A program made the position numbers and the translations under genes. A stretch of 64,000 bases of DNA, taken from the NCBI GenBank assembly GCA_028554795.2, contig JAPYKE020000537.1, positions 186,001 to 250,000 of the forward strand, in the 5' to 3' direction. The notes beneath the pieces are model-generated. The model was not told the origin of the DNA, made no database searches, and was given only the letters and a program-made list of their open reading frames with translations. The stretch comes from Sinohyriopsis cumingii (Eukaryota; Mollusca; Bivalvia; Unionida; Unionidae). Shown here one piece after another: positions 1-13,770 of this stretch (positions are counted from its first letter, which is position 1; each line of letters opens with the position of its first letter).

Positions 1-2568
1 GAGTACAAACTATTAATACCGTTTGTTAACATTTGCGTGTTTTTCATAGCCGGTAAGCCCTATGGTGCCCATTATTTTGCTGTTTCGTCTGCAGGAAATT
101 CGTCAGGACTTTCTTCGTAGGTGGACTCTATCTCCTAGAGATAAAATATCCATGGTGGACCCATGTGAAGACTTATAAGGAGGGGACTAATATCTCACAT
201 GTATATAATCTTACGGAATGTGATCTGCTCGACTTCCTTTATTTAGTTGCACGTGTCTCGAAATCGCCTAAGGAATTTTCTTCAAATTTTTCCTGCTGTT
301 AGAAAAGGGTCTTATTTCAGAACGATATAAGTGACATCGAAATTAAAAACCTCCAAGTAAGGTTTCCATGAGTCCAAACTATTAATACCGTTTGTTAACA
401 TTTGCGTGTTGTTCATAGCCGGTAAGCCCTATGGCGCCCCTTATTTTGCTGTTCGTCAGGAGGGAATTCGTCATGACTTTCCTCCTAGGTGGACTCTATC
501 TCCTAGAGATAAAATATCCGTGGTGGACTCATGTGAAGACTTACAAAGAGGGGACTAATGGCTCACTTGTATATAATTTTACGGCATGTGATCTGCTCGA
601 CTTCCTTTATTTAGTCGTGCGTGTCTCGAAATCGGCTGGACAAATTTTCTTTAAATTTTTTCTGCTGTTAGAAAATTGTCTTATTTCAAAACGATATAAG
701 CGGCATCGAAATCAAAGTCCTCTAAGTAAGGTTTCCATGAGTACAAACTATTAATACCGTTTGTTAACATTTGCGTGTTTTTCTTAGCCGGTAAGCCCTA
801 TGGCGCCCCTTATTTTGCTGTTTCGTCTGCAGGAAATTCGTCAGGACTTTCTTGGTAGGTGGACTCTATCTCCTAGAGATAAAATATCCATGGTGGACCC
901 ATGTGAAGACTTATAAAGAGGGGACTAATATCTCACATGTATATAATCTTACGGAATGTGATCTTCTCGACTTCCTTTACTTAGTCGCACGTTTCTCGAA
1001 ATCGCCTGGACGAATTTTCTTCAAATTTTTCCTGCTGTTAGAAAAGGGTCCTATTTGAGATCGATATAAGCGACATCGAAATCAAAATCCTCTATGTAAG
1101 GTTTGCATGAGCACAAACTATTAATACCGTTTGTTAACATTTGCGTGTTTTTCATAGCCGGTAAGCCCTATGACGCCCCTTATTTTGCTGTTTCGTCTGA
1201 ATGAAATTCGTCAGGACTTTCTTCCTAGGTGGACTCTATCTCCTAGAGATAAAATATCCATGGTGGACTCATGTGAAGACTTATAAAGAGGGGACTAATT
1301 ACTCACATGTATAGAATCTTACGGCATGTGATCTGCTCGACTTCCTTTATTCAGTCGCACGTTTCTCGAAATCGGCTTGACGAATTTTCTTCAAATTTCT
1401 CCTGCTGTTAGAAAAGGGTCTTATTTCAGAACGATATAAGCGAGATCGAAATCAATATCCTCTATGTAAGGTTTCCATGAGTACAAACTATTAATACCGT
1501 TTGTTGACATTTGCGTGTTTCTCATAGATGGTAAGCCCTTTGACGCCCCTTATCTTGCTGTTTCGTCAGGAGGAAATTCGTCAGGACTTTCTTCGTAGGT
1601 GGACTCTATCTCCTAGAGATAAAATATCCATGGTGGACTCATGTGAAGACTTATAAAGAGGGGACTAATGACTCACATGTAAATAATCTTAAGGCATGTG
1701 ATCACGTCGACTTCCTTTACTTAGTCGCACGTTTCTCGAAAGCGGCTGGACGAATTTTCTTTAAATTTTTTCCGCTGTTAGAAAAGGGTCTTGTTTCAAA
1801 ACGATATAAGGGGCATCGAAATCAAAAACCTCTAGGTAAGGTTTCCATGAGTACAAACTATTAATACCGTTTGTTAACATTTGAGTGTTTTTCATAGACG
1901 GTAAGCCCTATGGCGGCCCTTATCTTGCTGTTTCGTCTGCAGGAAATTCGTCAGGACTTTCTTCCTAGGAGGACTCTATCTCCTAGAGATAAAATATCCA
2001 TGGTGGACTCATGTGAAGACTTATAAAGAGGGGACTAAAGACTCACATGTTAATAATCTTACGGCATGTGATCAGTTCTACTTCCTTTACTTAGTCGCAC
2101 GTTTCTCGAAAGCGGCTGGACGAATTTTCTTTAAATTTTTTCTGCTGTTAGAAAAGGGTCTTATTTCAAAACGATATAAGGGGCATCGAAATCAAAGTCC
2201 TCTAAGTAAAGTTTCCATGAGTACAAACTATTAATACCGTTTGTTGACATTTGCGTGTTTTTCATAGCCGGTAATATAATCTTACGGCATGTGATCTGCT
2301 CGACTTCCTTTATTTAGTCGCACGTTTCTCGAAATCGACTGGACGAATTTTCTTCAAGTTTTTCCTGCTGGTAGAAAAGGGTCTTATTTCAGAACGATAT
2401 AAGCGACATCGAAATCAAAATCCTCTAAGTAAGGTTTCCATGAGTACAAACTATTAATACCGTTTGTTAACATTTGCGTGTTTTTCATAGCCGGTAAGCC
2501 CTATGGCGCCCCTTATTTTGCTGTTTCGTCTGCAGGAAATTCGTCAGGACTTTCTTCCTAGGTGGACT
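1..2568. repeat. Satellite array, ~370-bp monomer
   Basis: Monomer starts (GAG followed by a CAAACTATTAATACCG-type sequence) recur at 1, 370, 739, 1109, 1479, 1849 and 2219, so the period is 369-370 bp. A truncated ~223-bp monomer follows, and a further start at 2442 runs to about 2568. Copies differ by scattered substitutions. Short ORFs in this stretch are frame remnants of the monomer and are not treated as genes. The array is open at the left edge of the window. Confidence 0.95.
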
Positions 2569-2799
2569 CTTTATCCGAGTAAGGGTTCAAGGATCGCAAG
2601 GTTTGGTTGCAATCAGCTCATAGATTATAACTGTTTTAATAACTGCTTTTATCCGTTAAGACCCACTTACGTTTTCCTATTGCATTAGACAAACCTAGTC
2701 AAAAATGCTTTTGGAAGTCAAAGATATATTTGTTCAGGAGAAATTGGACAATAATAAATGTGTATGTCGTTTTATTGGTGAACTGTAGGAACCAAATAT

Positions 2800-3450
2800 G
2801 GACTGAAGAGGTAATTTGCTAATGGACTTTGTTACAACTATCATATATTCAACTCCCGATTCCAAGAAATCTGGTCGACGAATTTTCTTAAAACTTTTCA
2901 TACAGTTGGAAGAGATCGCTATGTAGATATTCTCAAAGAGGCGTTGAAATTGATATATTCAAGTTTGGGGTTCAATAACAAAAATTTTTTCAATCGATCC
3001 AGGTTGAGCGTCTTTTTCATACCCGTTGACTACAGGTTTTCGCCTTTTTTTGCTGAGTCCTCTGAATGATATTCATCAGGACTTATTTCGTGGCTCGACA
3101 CTACCACCTAGAGATAAAATGTCAGTGTAAAGTCCATGTCAATACTCTTTAAAGAGGAGACGTATTGGCCCACTTGTATAATTAAGATATTATCTGCTTG
3201 CCGCATTTGCTGTACCCACCCACTTAATTTATGTAGCTCCAATTTCTGGAAATCGGTTGAACAAATTCTTTAAATGGCTTTGGCTTATGTTGGAACAGAT
3301 TCCTGAGTAGAAACTGTTCATCAGAAATTGCAATCGAAATCGTTTAGGTACGGGTTTAATTCGCACGAAGTATTATTAGATTTGCCTCACACTGAGCGTG
3401 TTTCATACACCTACCCGTATGCTTGTTTACCCAGTTCCAAGTGCTTCAAG
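2800..3450. repeat. Diverged edge monomers of the 370-bp satellite
   Basis: Blocks of the upstream monomer remain recognisable in the same order: GACGAATTTTCTT, then a CATACCCGTTGACTAC region matching the CATAGCCGGTAAGCC region, then CCTAGAGATAAAAT and AAAGAGGAGAC. They are much more mutated than copies at 1-2568. This is the usual picture at the edge of a homogenising array. 2569-2800 between them shows no recognisable gene. Confidence 0.7.
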
Positions 3451-3984
3451 ACAACATTCGATGCCAACTGAGGGCTTACTAAACCCGTAGATACTTGAAA
3501 TAATTATTATCTAAGCACATTATGACCACGTAAGAGTAATCTCCAATTTCACACTTGTATGGTTTTTCTGATGTTTCACGTTTACTTGAGCCATTAGGAA
3601 TCTTTCGAACACAAATACTAATATTTCGCGCCGTGCAAAACAGGACGCGACCCCTACATCTAACACTACTAATTAATCTTATTTCAAATTAGTAATTATG
3701 TATACCTATCAATATCCTATTGGTGACACTCCTTAGCCCCATCCCCATCCCAGCACATAGAGCTGGTTAGGACTTAGAAGTGAGACACTAGACAGCTATA
3801 TATAGCTGGCACCAAAAGGCACTCTTATTTCTCTGACTGGGTTCTAATAACACCAATGCATGTCCTGAAGGGCTTTTAATCTTCAAGAAGTTATAACCAT
3901 TTATTTATGGAACTATAAATAAATAATGAATACCCAGCTGGCTGTGAATAAGGAATCAGCAACCAAATGTAAGTATAAATAGTT
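3451..3984. other. No gene recognised
   Basis: AT-rich non-coding sequence. No ORF, RNA gene or repeat family could be supported here. Confidence 0.5.
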
Positions 3985-3987
3985 GAA

Positions 3988-4086
3988 TCGGGAATAAGTA
4001 ACTGGTTACTTATTCCTTATTCAATCGGTAACTGGTTACTTATTCCTTATTCAATCGGGAATAAGGAATAAGGAATAAGTAACCAA
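3988..4086. repeat. Cluster of short palindromes
   Basis: GGAATAAGTAAC and GTTACTTATTCC at 3991-4016 form 12-bp arms around a 2-base centre. A second copy of the right arm follows. Then GGTTACTTATTCC at about 4035 pairs with GGAATAAGTAACC near 4085. The tract could fold into alternative hairpins. No gene is attached to it. Confidence 0.75.
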
Positions 4087-4099
4087 CTTGACGTCAATG

Positions 4100-4370
4100 G
4101 TACGGTTGTCTCAGTTTAAATCCTTAAATATCAAGGTACCGTTGCCTTAGTTTAAATCCTCACATGTCAAATTACGATTGGTTTCAGTTTAGATCATTCC
4201 TTATCAAGATGCGATTGTTCTCGGTTAAAATCCTTATATAATATATCAAGGTACGATTGTTATCAGTTTAAATTCTTACATATCAGTGAATTGTTGTTCT
4301 CAGTTAAAATCCATGTATATCATGGTACCGTAATTCTCATTTAAAATATTTACATATTATGATAGGATTG
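4100..4370. repeat. Diverged ~45-50-bp tandem repeats
   Basis: A motif of the form ATCAAGGTACGATTG followed by TCAGTTTAAATCCTTA recurs about six times with many substitutions. It is an old minisatellite without coding content. 4371-4568 holds nothing recognisable. Confidence 0.65.
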
Positions 4371-4567
4371 TACTGGATGATGACATATTAAGTGCTAGAT
4401 TTTCATTCTTTTATTCTGCACATAATACATCTCATTAAGAACTTCTACCTAATTGGACAACATTCAGATTCATAGATGAACGAACTATATAGTATATCCA
4501 AGTACTTACCCTGCAAATAAAGTTCACCTGTCTATAGAGTCAGCTTTTCAGTCTGCCTTAGCGTCAG

Positions 4568-5445
<878 letters not shown>

Positions 5446-5465
5446 CTGGGCCAATATCACATTCA

Positions 5466-5512
5466 CACACGCACGCACGCACGCACACACACACACACAC
5501 ACGCACACAGAG
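5466..5512. repeat. (CA)n/(CG CA)n microsatellite
   Basis: Alternating CACG and CACA dinucleotides. 5513-6800 downstream is AT-rich and carries no gene I can support. The ORFs at 6187-6402 and 6447-6719 have no recognisable domain. Confidence 0.9.
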
Positions 5513-6839
5513 CCCCCTAACGAACCTCTTGCAAGTGAGTCAACTGTTGTTGCACCAAAATTGCAGTCTTTTCCGCTTGATGCATTTCTTCGTTTTTAAA
5601 ACGACTTAATTTCTACAAAAAGGAAGACTAAATTGACGAAGCTTTAGATACATTGGTATGTAGAGAAAAGTATCCATACAGTACATATACGAAGCTATAT
5701 ATACATTGGTAGATAAAGAAACGTATGCATACCGCACATACACATGTAAATAGTACGACAGTCTACTCCGTTGACTAACAGCGACAATCCGTGTCCCATA
5801 GGGGCACGCCGCTCAATGTACTAGCTCACCAAGTGTAAGAGTATAAACCATTTTTATTTGCCACTCTGAGCCAGAGTCGCTACAGGCTTAGTTGTTAACT
5901 ATAGTACAGCTGTTATCTTTGGTTTGACGAGTATTTGTGTGCAAAGTCATTGTAGAAAGTACACACAATTGTACAAGAGATACAGAGGATTAAGGAACAA
6001 GCGTTAGCTTATTCCGTCCCCTACCCCCATTAACAATAATATTTACTTTTATAATGTGTTACGACACTATTGTCCTTGACTAAATAACAGGCAAAGTAAA
6101 ACCAAAAGTTTCGTGAAATTCAAAAATAAATTTAATTCTCCAAGCTGTAAAATGAAAATTTAAGAGGACCTTACACTATTGTCAAATTAAATGTAAATAA
6201 TCTGAACAGTTCTATCACAATTCCAACAGTATACAGTTCTTCGAAAGAATTTCAGATTGTGAATGTGCTGACGTGCCAACAGTTTGTATGTATCACATAC
6301 CATTATCCAGAATGCCTTTGAATGAATCCAAAATAATCCCAATATATTTAGCAGAAAGAGCCCATATTCGTACAACATTTTGCCTTGTCTATTTTTAAAC
6401 ACTACAGAAAGAACAATGAAACAGCTATATACCTTATAATGCGTTTATGTCAGCTTCGTTTAATAGACACAAAGCTGTTTTCAGTGGGGAAGCATCGCTA
6501 AGACGAACAATCTACAAAGGCCGCGTGCATTTAAGAATCAGACAGAAATTAAAACAGCAGGACAATTTAAGGATTGCAGTGCTTGCGGCGGATAAAACAA
6601 CAACGGTATTCATTTTGAAGCACACTCTAGGCCTACAATCACGTGTCATTAAACCAGAAGGTTTAGAGCTTACTCTAATTGTGAAAGAAGATATTTCACA
6701 ACAGTGTTATTTTGTTTAAGTGACTTTTTCTGTTCAGGTGTCGCATGAACTCTTGAAGCGTATAATACAATACAATGCGAATTGCATTAACGGAGAGTAA
6801 GCCATGATATTCAAGAGACACGATACAGTAGACATTAAC

Positions 6840-7115
6840 GGGGGGGGGGGGGGCGGGGATCAATCAATCAAGACTGTTTTCTCTTGTGCAATAGACATTA
6901 TCCAGGGGGACAAATATGTCTACCTAGACCGTCTTCTCTTGCAAAGTAGACATTATCCGGGGTGTGGGCGAGAGAAATCTATCTACCAAGACTGTCTTCT
7001 CTTGTACAGTGAACATTGTCCAGGGGGAGAAATATATCTGCCAAGACTGTCTTCTCTTGTACATTAGACGTTATTCAAGGGGAGAAATCTATCTACCAAG
7101 ACTGTCTTCTCTGTT
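6840..7115. repeat. Poly-G tract and ~52-bp minisatellite
   Basis: A 13-14-base G run at 6841 is followed by about five copies of a unit containing CTACCAAGACTGTCTTCTCTTGTACA and ACATTATCCAGGGGGAGAAA. Confidence 0.85.
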
Positions 7116-7158
7116 TGGAGATCCTTTTGTCATTATGCAATTAGATTTTTTTCCTACG

Positions 7159-7160
7159 TG

Positions 7161-7238
<78 letters not shown>
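7159..7238. repeat. (AT)n microsatellite
   Basis: About 40 uninterrupted AT dinucleotides. 7239-8039 downstream shows no recognisable gene or repeat. Confidence 0.97.
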
Positions 7239-7240
<2 letters not shown>

Positions 7241-8047
7241 TTTAATATGCGGTCCATTGTTTTCTATACAACTCAACATGGTTTCAACAAAAGAAAACTT
7301 GGCGAACTGAATACGGTTGTATTATTTCACAACAGTGACGATCTGAATACGGTTCAATTGTATAGTCAGTGGCGAATCTAGGATCGTATTGTTAGTAGAT
7401 TGAAATGATAAAGACAGTTTCAAATCTGATTTCCAAAGTCGATCTACATGGCAAGAGTGGAGACTAGTGTTTATTAAGCCTTGCACTCGTTACATAAAAT
7501 ATGTAGGCATTGTGTCCTTTTAAAATAACGGGGAAACTACAGTAAGGAGAAAGGACATTGTGCGTACAACTAACACAAAACCGACTTTGTATTAATAATG
7601 TGACATATTACAGGGTCTTCAAAGAGAGCGACATTCTATATCGGCCGTTCGTACCTATTTTGATCTCATATAGTAGATGCTGGGTTTTGCTTCATTTTTA
7701 TGTTAGTCCTTTTCTTTTAAACTGCAACAGCTAGAATTTAAATATACACTACTTTTTCTTCATAAATATATTTTTTTTTCAAACGGCAAATTTATTTGTG
7801 CTAAATAATTAGATCCAATTTTAAAATTAAAAGCGCATAAAAGTTGTAAATGCATATGCGTGTCTCAAATTCCTAATCGTGATATGTTATCCAAGCCATC
7901 ATTGGAAAATTATATTTCCCTTTATCGATATATTTAGGTATATTTTGAAAGGGTTCGTCGTTATATATTATAGTAAACCTGTTGAGAGTAAACTGTAATT
8001 GTTACTAAATAACGAGGACCGTGTTGATGCGTATACAAAACCCTATT

Positions 8048-8440
8048 GCATACCTACCTACCTACTTACCTACCCACCTATATACCTACCTACATACATG
8101 CATACTCAGTCACATACTTGAAAAAGATTGCATATGTGATTAAATATACTCAGTCACATACTTGAAAAAGATTGCATATGTGATTAAATCAGTACGATAT
8201 AATACATATATCATCTCCATCTTACACTTATACCAGATTGTATTGGTGACTGAATCAATACGATATGCAAATGTTATCCTCTCCATCACGCACCTGTACA
8301 CTATTGTATGCATTAATGAATCAGTACGATGGACAAATTATAACCTCTCCATCATTCACTCGTACAAGATGGTATGCGTAAATGAATCGGTATGACATAG
8401 CAATTGTATCCTCTCCATCAAACAATGTTCTAACCCTCGA
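8048..8440. repeat. (CTAC)n tract and ~62-bp minisatellite
   Basis: CTAC-type tetranucleotides occupy 8048-8095. A 51-bp direct duplication (ACTCAGTCACATACTTGAAA...) follows at about 8104 and 8150. Then come four diverged ~62-bp units with the shared block TGAATCAGTACGAT ... CCTCTCCATC. 8441-8830 is unremarkable. Confidence 0.85.
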
Positions 8441-8834
8441 ACGTATGTGACAAGAAAAGAAATCTGTCTTTGGGCACATGCGTTTTTGCATTTAATTTAA
8501 ATAAGTTCATCTGCGTTTTAATTATTGCTTTTACAAAACGTATTATCAATACAATAAAACATAATTGTCAAATTTCTTTCCTGACAAAAAGATTAAATAG
8601 GAGGCGTTTTCATGGAGTAACAACTTGTGTATTTTTATCATTCAAATAGGGTGATCTAAAGCATATTTGAAAAATGTGTTTTGATCCTTTGAATAGTTAA
8701 TGGATCTGACCCCGAAATCAGTCAGGAAAGAATCAATACCAATGTATCACAACAACATAACACTTTAAAAACATATTCAGATATATACAAAGCCTTTTGG
8801 TTCCATTTCGGGGTATGAGTATATAAAGTCCCCC

Positions 8835-9400
8835 AAGTCAATCTATTAATATGACTAAACATAGTCTCTCCAAGTCCATCAACTAGTATGAGTAAACATA
8901 GACTCTCCAAGTCCATCTATTAATATTAGTATGAGTAAACATGCTCCTTCCAATTCCATCCATCAGTATGAGTACACATCTGTTAGTATGAGTAAACATA
9001 GTCCCTCCAATTCCATCTATTAGTATGAGTAAACATAGTCCCTCCAATTTCATCTATTAGTATGAGTAAACATAGTCCCTCCAATTCCATCAATTAGTAT
9101 GAGTATACATAGTCCATTCAGATCCATCTATTAGTATGGGCAAACATATTCCCTCCAAGTCTATCTATTAGTAAAAGTAAACATTGTCCATCCAAGTCCA
9201 TATGTTAGCATGAGCACGAGAAAACATAATCCTTCCAATTTCATCTATTAGTATGTTTAAACATAGTCCCTCCAAATCCATCTGTTAGTATGAGTAAACA
9301 TAGTCCCTCCAAGTCGATCTATTAGTATTAGTATGAGTAAATATAGTCCCTTCAAGTCCATCTATTAGTATGGATATACATAGCCCTCCGCAGTCAGAGA
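8835..9400. repeat. Minisatellite, ~37-bp unit
   Basis: Roughly 14 copies of TATTAGTATGAGTAAACATAGTCCCTCCAATTCCATC with substitutions. 9401-9560 still carries more diverged derivatives. Minus-strand ORFs here are translations of the repeat. Confidence 0.93.
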
Positions 9401-9819
9401 TTACATAGTTCTCCGAATTCGGTTCTGTCGGTGAGGATACATATTTCTCCAAGTCCATTTCTGAGTAGGAGCATACATTGTCTTCTGAGTCCATTTTTGA
9501 ATATGGGTACAAATAGTCCTCTGAGTCCATTTCGTTTTGTTGCTTTATCATAGCCTGGTGTATCATTCACCGATGTACAAAGAATATCATCACACATTGT
9601 CCTGCCACATATGAAAAAGCATACTTAAAAGTGGTTATGATAAAATATACCGTAAAATTCGTGTTCTAGCTGTCATTATCGTCATTTTTACTTCGAAGTT
9701 ATTTATTATAAATGGACGTTATTTTGCCACATTGCGACCCTGTTTTAAACACGATTGAACTGTTTTTATGACGTTCTTTACTTAGGAAATTTACTTAAAC
9801 ATAACATTAATCAAACTTT

Positions 9820-10200
9820 GATCTCTATGCTGTGTCCTGTAGAGATATGAATTCACATATCACTTACAAATGTTAGTCTCTTTCTTGTGTCTTGTGGAAA
9901 TATCATTTCACATATCGGTATCAGAAAAAACTGATTTGTAGCATGTGTCTCGTACAGATATGATTTCATATATCGTTAGCAGTAAATATTTTTATATCTA
10001 TCCAATATCCTGTAGAGATATGATTTCATGCAGCGCTAAAATGTATTACTCCCCAACAATGAAGTATGATTTGCCATTCTACAACAGTTCAAGCATTGGA
10101 ATATGTCGGTCATGATTTGCCATTCTGCAACATTCTGCTACAGTCCAAGCAATACGATATGTTAGCAATGATTTGCTATCCTGCAACAGTTCATGGTGTC
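9820..10200. repeat. Two short minisatellites
   Basis: 9820-10030 repeats a ~60-bp unit containing TGTCCTGTAGAGATATGATTTCA. 10058-10195 repeats a ~50-bp unit with ATGATTTGCCATTCTACAACAGT. Neither has coding features. Confidence 0.75.
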
Positions 10201-10371
10201 TTTGGATCTTTCAATAAAAACACTGTACACAGTTTGGCATGCTTTTTGAAAAAGACGTGATGTCAGTGTATGCGCGTCTGTGTGTGTCGTGTGTCACTAT
10301 GTGCATGTCTCTCTGTTCGTTGGTATTATTTTACATCGAATTATATGAAGAGTTTTTTTTATACATGTAAT

Positions 10372-11300
10372 AGTATTACAATCTATGAAATTGATTATTT
10401 AGACTTGTACAGTATTATAATCTTTGGAATTTATTATTTAGACTTGTGATAGTTGTACAGTATTATAATCTTTGGAATTGATTATTTAGACTTGTGATGG
10501 TTGTACATTATTATAATCTTTGGAATTGATTATTTAGACTTGTGATAACCGCTCCGGTGGCCTAGTGGTTAGAGCGTCCGCCTCGGATGCGGGAGGTCGT
10601 GGGTTCGATCCCCGGCCGAGTCATACCAAAGACTTACAAAAACGGTACTAACAGCTGCCTCGCTTGGCGCTCAGCATTAAGAGGTTAGTGTTAGGACTGG
10701 TCGGCCCAGTGTCAGGATAATGTGACTGGGTGGGACATCATGCTACATGTCTGCGGCATGATGCCCCAGTGCTAGACATCACTATAAACTGCCACATTGC
10801 AGACATCGTAGCGATATGACTGAAACATTGTTAAAGCTACGTTAAAAATCCAAATCACATCACATCACTTGTGATGGTTGTACAGTATTATAAACTTTGG
10901 AATTGATTATTTAGACTTGTGATAGTTGTACAGTATTATAATCTTTGGAATTTATTATTTATATTTGTAATAGTTGTACAGTATTATTTAGACTTGTGCT
11001 AGTTGTACAGTGCTATAATCTTTGGAACTGATTATTTATATTTGTGATACTCGCACGGTGTTATAATTTGTTGAATTGATTTTTTGTAACTGTAATAGTC
11101 AAACAGTGTTATAATCTTTTGAATTGATTATTGATACTTGTGTTTGTCGTACAGTATTATAATTAAAGTATCATGATATTTTGAATTGATTATTTATGTT
11201 TATAATAGTTGTACAGTAATATAATTGTTAGCTTTCGAATTTACTGTTTATATCTGTGACAGTTGTACAGTATTGTAATCATCTGATTTGATTATTTTTG
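10372..11300. repeat. Minisatellite, ~48-bp unit, split by a SINE
   Basis: The unit TTGTGATAGTTGTACAGTATTATAATCTTTGGAATTGATTATTTAGAC recurs on both sides of the SINE at 10547-10866 and becomes more diverged to the right. Confidence 0.92.
10547..10866 (+). mobile_element. tRNA-derived SINE, family 1, complete copy
   Basis: The 5' end has pol III boxes: A box TGGCCTAGTGG and B box GGTTCGATCC. The tRNA-like head lacks a matching acceptor stem, so it is a SINE head and not a tRNA gene. A ~240-bp body ends GTTAAAGCTACGTTAAAAATCC. A 9-bp target duplication ACTTGTGAT flanks it at 10538-10546 and 10867-10875. This is the best copy of the family in the window. Confidence 0.9.
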
Positions 11301-11429
11301 TGAATGTTAGAGTGTAGAGGTGAACGATATGGTCTGACTCGATATGCAGAAAAGATTCATTCAAACTTTGTCAGGTCTGAGTTTATAATATCAAAAATCA
11401 AATCATCATATCGAATGTGTTGTAGAGAA

Positions 11430-12180
11430 ATTTCAAAATATATTGTATGGAAATTACAAATACGTTGTATAGAAATTACATATACGTTGTATAGAAAATT
11501 ACAAATATGTTTTATAGAAATTACAAATACGTTGTATAGAAAATTACAAATACGTTGTACAGAAATTACAGATACGTTATATAGAATATACAAATCTGTT
11601 GTACAGAAATTACAAATATGTTGTGTGGAAATTATTAATACATTCTATGAAAATTACAAATATGTTTTATAGAAGCTATAAATACTTTGCATAGAGAACC
11701 CTCAAATCAAGGTTTGAATATGAAATATCAAGTCATCATATCAAATGTATTGTACAGAAATTACAAATATGTTGTATAGAAATTACAAATACTTTGTATA
11801 GAAATTACAAATACGTTGTATAGAAATTATAAATACGTTATATAGAATATACAAATGAACCGGGGGACCCGGACGGCCGAGTGGTCCAAAGCACTCGTCT
11901 TTATCGATCACTGGCATCTCACATCTGTTAGCATCGATTCGATTATCGGGCTCGGGAAAATATGTGTATGTGAGAATGCTTGCCACTAGCTTCCCGTGGG
12001 TTGGTGGTTCTTACCTCGGCTTTTTGTTCTACCAAATATACTGGCCTATCATGCGCTGAAAAGCAACAATAACAATACAGGTATTGTATACAAATTACAA
12101 ATACGTTGTATAAAATATACAGAGATGTTCCATAGAATCTACACATTTTTTTGTACAGAATTTACAAATGCAGGTTAAAT
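11430..12180. repeat. Minisatellite, ~22-bp unit, split by a SINE
   Basis: The unit GTATAGAAATTACAAATACGTT is repeated some 20 times over 11430-11860 and again at 12080-12180. A family-2 SINE sits between. The ORFs at 11304-11672 and on the minus strand are repeat translations. Confidence 0.9.
11866..12078 (+). mobile_element. tRNA-derived SINE, family 2, diverged copy
   Basis: The head GGCCGAGTGGTCCAAAGCACTC resembles a class II (Leu/Ser-like) tRNA. The tail carries TATACTGGCCTATCATGCGCTGAAAA and a short AACAATAACAAT tail. It is inserted in the 22-bp minisatellite. Confidence 0.8.
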
Positions 12181-12402
12181 TCTTAACAAGTTTTTTTTTA
12201 GGACTTCCATGTTGAGCCCACAATCAATGCATGGCTTTAATAATAAAAAATAAACAATAAAAACAAAATGAAAAAATAAAAATGTTTAAAAAAGGCGAGT
12301 GGAGAAAAAAAGGAAATAAACAAAGAAGCGAGGATTAGCTCTACGGTTTCTTCTTCGCCTTCCTATGTACGTATCCTCCCAATAATCTGCAAGTGGCATA
12401 AT

Positions 12403-13381
12403 TTATTCCGGACTAGCCTCCACCAAATCGTCAAATGAAGCAACGCCATCATTTGCAGGCACAAAACTCAAGGCCAGTATCATCTTCACTGCCATACAGA
12501 ATTCCTCGTTTTCTTGATAAAGTTGGAAGAGACCTAATTCTTGCACTTTTCTTGAGATATATTGCCCTAAGTGAAAAAGACAACCGACGAGATGCGCATT
12601 GTGAAAAACGTGCTGAATAGCATTGTGTCGCTTTTTCAAAATCGCACATAATGCTTGCTGGATTCAAAGCCGGTTGAAGTTCCTTAATTCTTTCCAAAAC
12701 TCATCTATATGTTGCTTCTGGTTTATCCTGGATGAGGCAATACATCAATGGAACTGCCTTACTATCAGTTAGAGCATGGATTGTAAAAACCTGATAGAAA
12801 AGTGCTGGTTCGACTTTGAAAGTTCCATCTACAAACCAACGTTCATTTGATTGGAGACGATTTATATTTTCCATTGTTCCGAACATCAGGATTATGTCTT
12901 TATCATTCATTCCTGAATCCCACAAGATATAATTAGATCCTCGTGTTGACGTGTGAAGAGTCTCGGGAATCGTTATTTCCGCAACGTTCTGTGGATTAGG
13001 GTGTGGCAGCTGTTTATGTTTCCTTTGTCTTTGTATTGTACGTTGCGATGCGGTATATAATGGTAAATGAGGTGCAACTTCCATCGAAGTTCCTACTCTA
13101 GTTTGTTGTATAATCTGCCTCGGTTTTTCCACCCCTTCCACTGCTCGTCTACGTATAGCAGACACAACCTTCGTTGCTTCATTTCTAGCTGGATCCGGAG
13201 CGTGATTGTGTTCCAATGATGACAGAAAGTTGTCGTTTAACACTTTCATCCTTCCACGGCAACCATCTTTCCTGCAGCATCTCCATGACGTACGTCCATC
13301 AGCATTTTCTCTGTCTTTACGATATCTGTAGCCATCGACCAATAATATAATCTCAACTTTCTGTGATTCGATCTTATTCAT
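12403..13381 (-). pseudogene. FLYWCH zinc finger + MULE transposase, frameshifted
   Basis: The 5' ORF (13381-12701, 226 aa) begins with a FLYWCH-type zinc finger: aromatic DGYRYRKDRE, then two Cys in WRCCRKDGC, then HNH at residues ~58-60. It continues into the start of a MULE transposase domain (WFVDGTFKV, followed by PLMYCLIQDK). The domain resumes in another frame just 5 bases on (IMCDFEKA at about 12640). It then changes frame again into VGCLFHLGQYISRKVQELGL, the conserved GC-FH-Q segment, ending near 12403. At least two frameshifts break the reading frame, so this is a dead copy. Known role of the family: Mutator-like transposition, or host FLYWCH-MULE genes of uncertain role. No terminal repeats were located. 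Confidence 0.85.
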
Positions 13382-13770
13382 GTTTCTTTATTAATAAACT
13401 TTTTACAAATAAAGTTTGTACTACACTTTTTACTATATATGCAAAATAACATCATTGATTCTTAGCTCAATAATTAACTTCTACTCAAAACTTTGAAAAG
13501 AAACTACACTTTATTGCGCTTAATTGTCAGCGCTCTATTGTCGGTGACCTTATATCGGCACTCTTTTGTCAGCGCTCTTTTGTAGGGTCACCGAATGAGA
13601 TTCATCGAAATGGGTTGACAAGCTAGGATGCATATGTTGAAATCATGGCGCTGTGTGTATTTGTAATGAAAGTGTATCAACAATTACTTATATATTGATC
13701 GTCGCCGTGACGACATTCGGCATGCTCACGTGGGGAGTGTTTCTGGTCTAGTTGGCAGGAACACAAAAAT

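Noticed and set aside
8048-8440. CRISPR-like array of short repeats
   Set aside because: Eukaryotic context, repeats without unique spacers, and units vary like a minisatellite. No cas genes.
10547-10620. Possible tRNA gene
   Set aside because: A and B boxes are present, but the acceptor stem does not pair and the sequence continues as a SINE body with target duplications.
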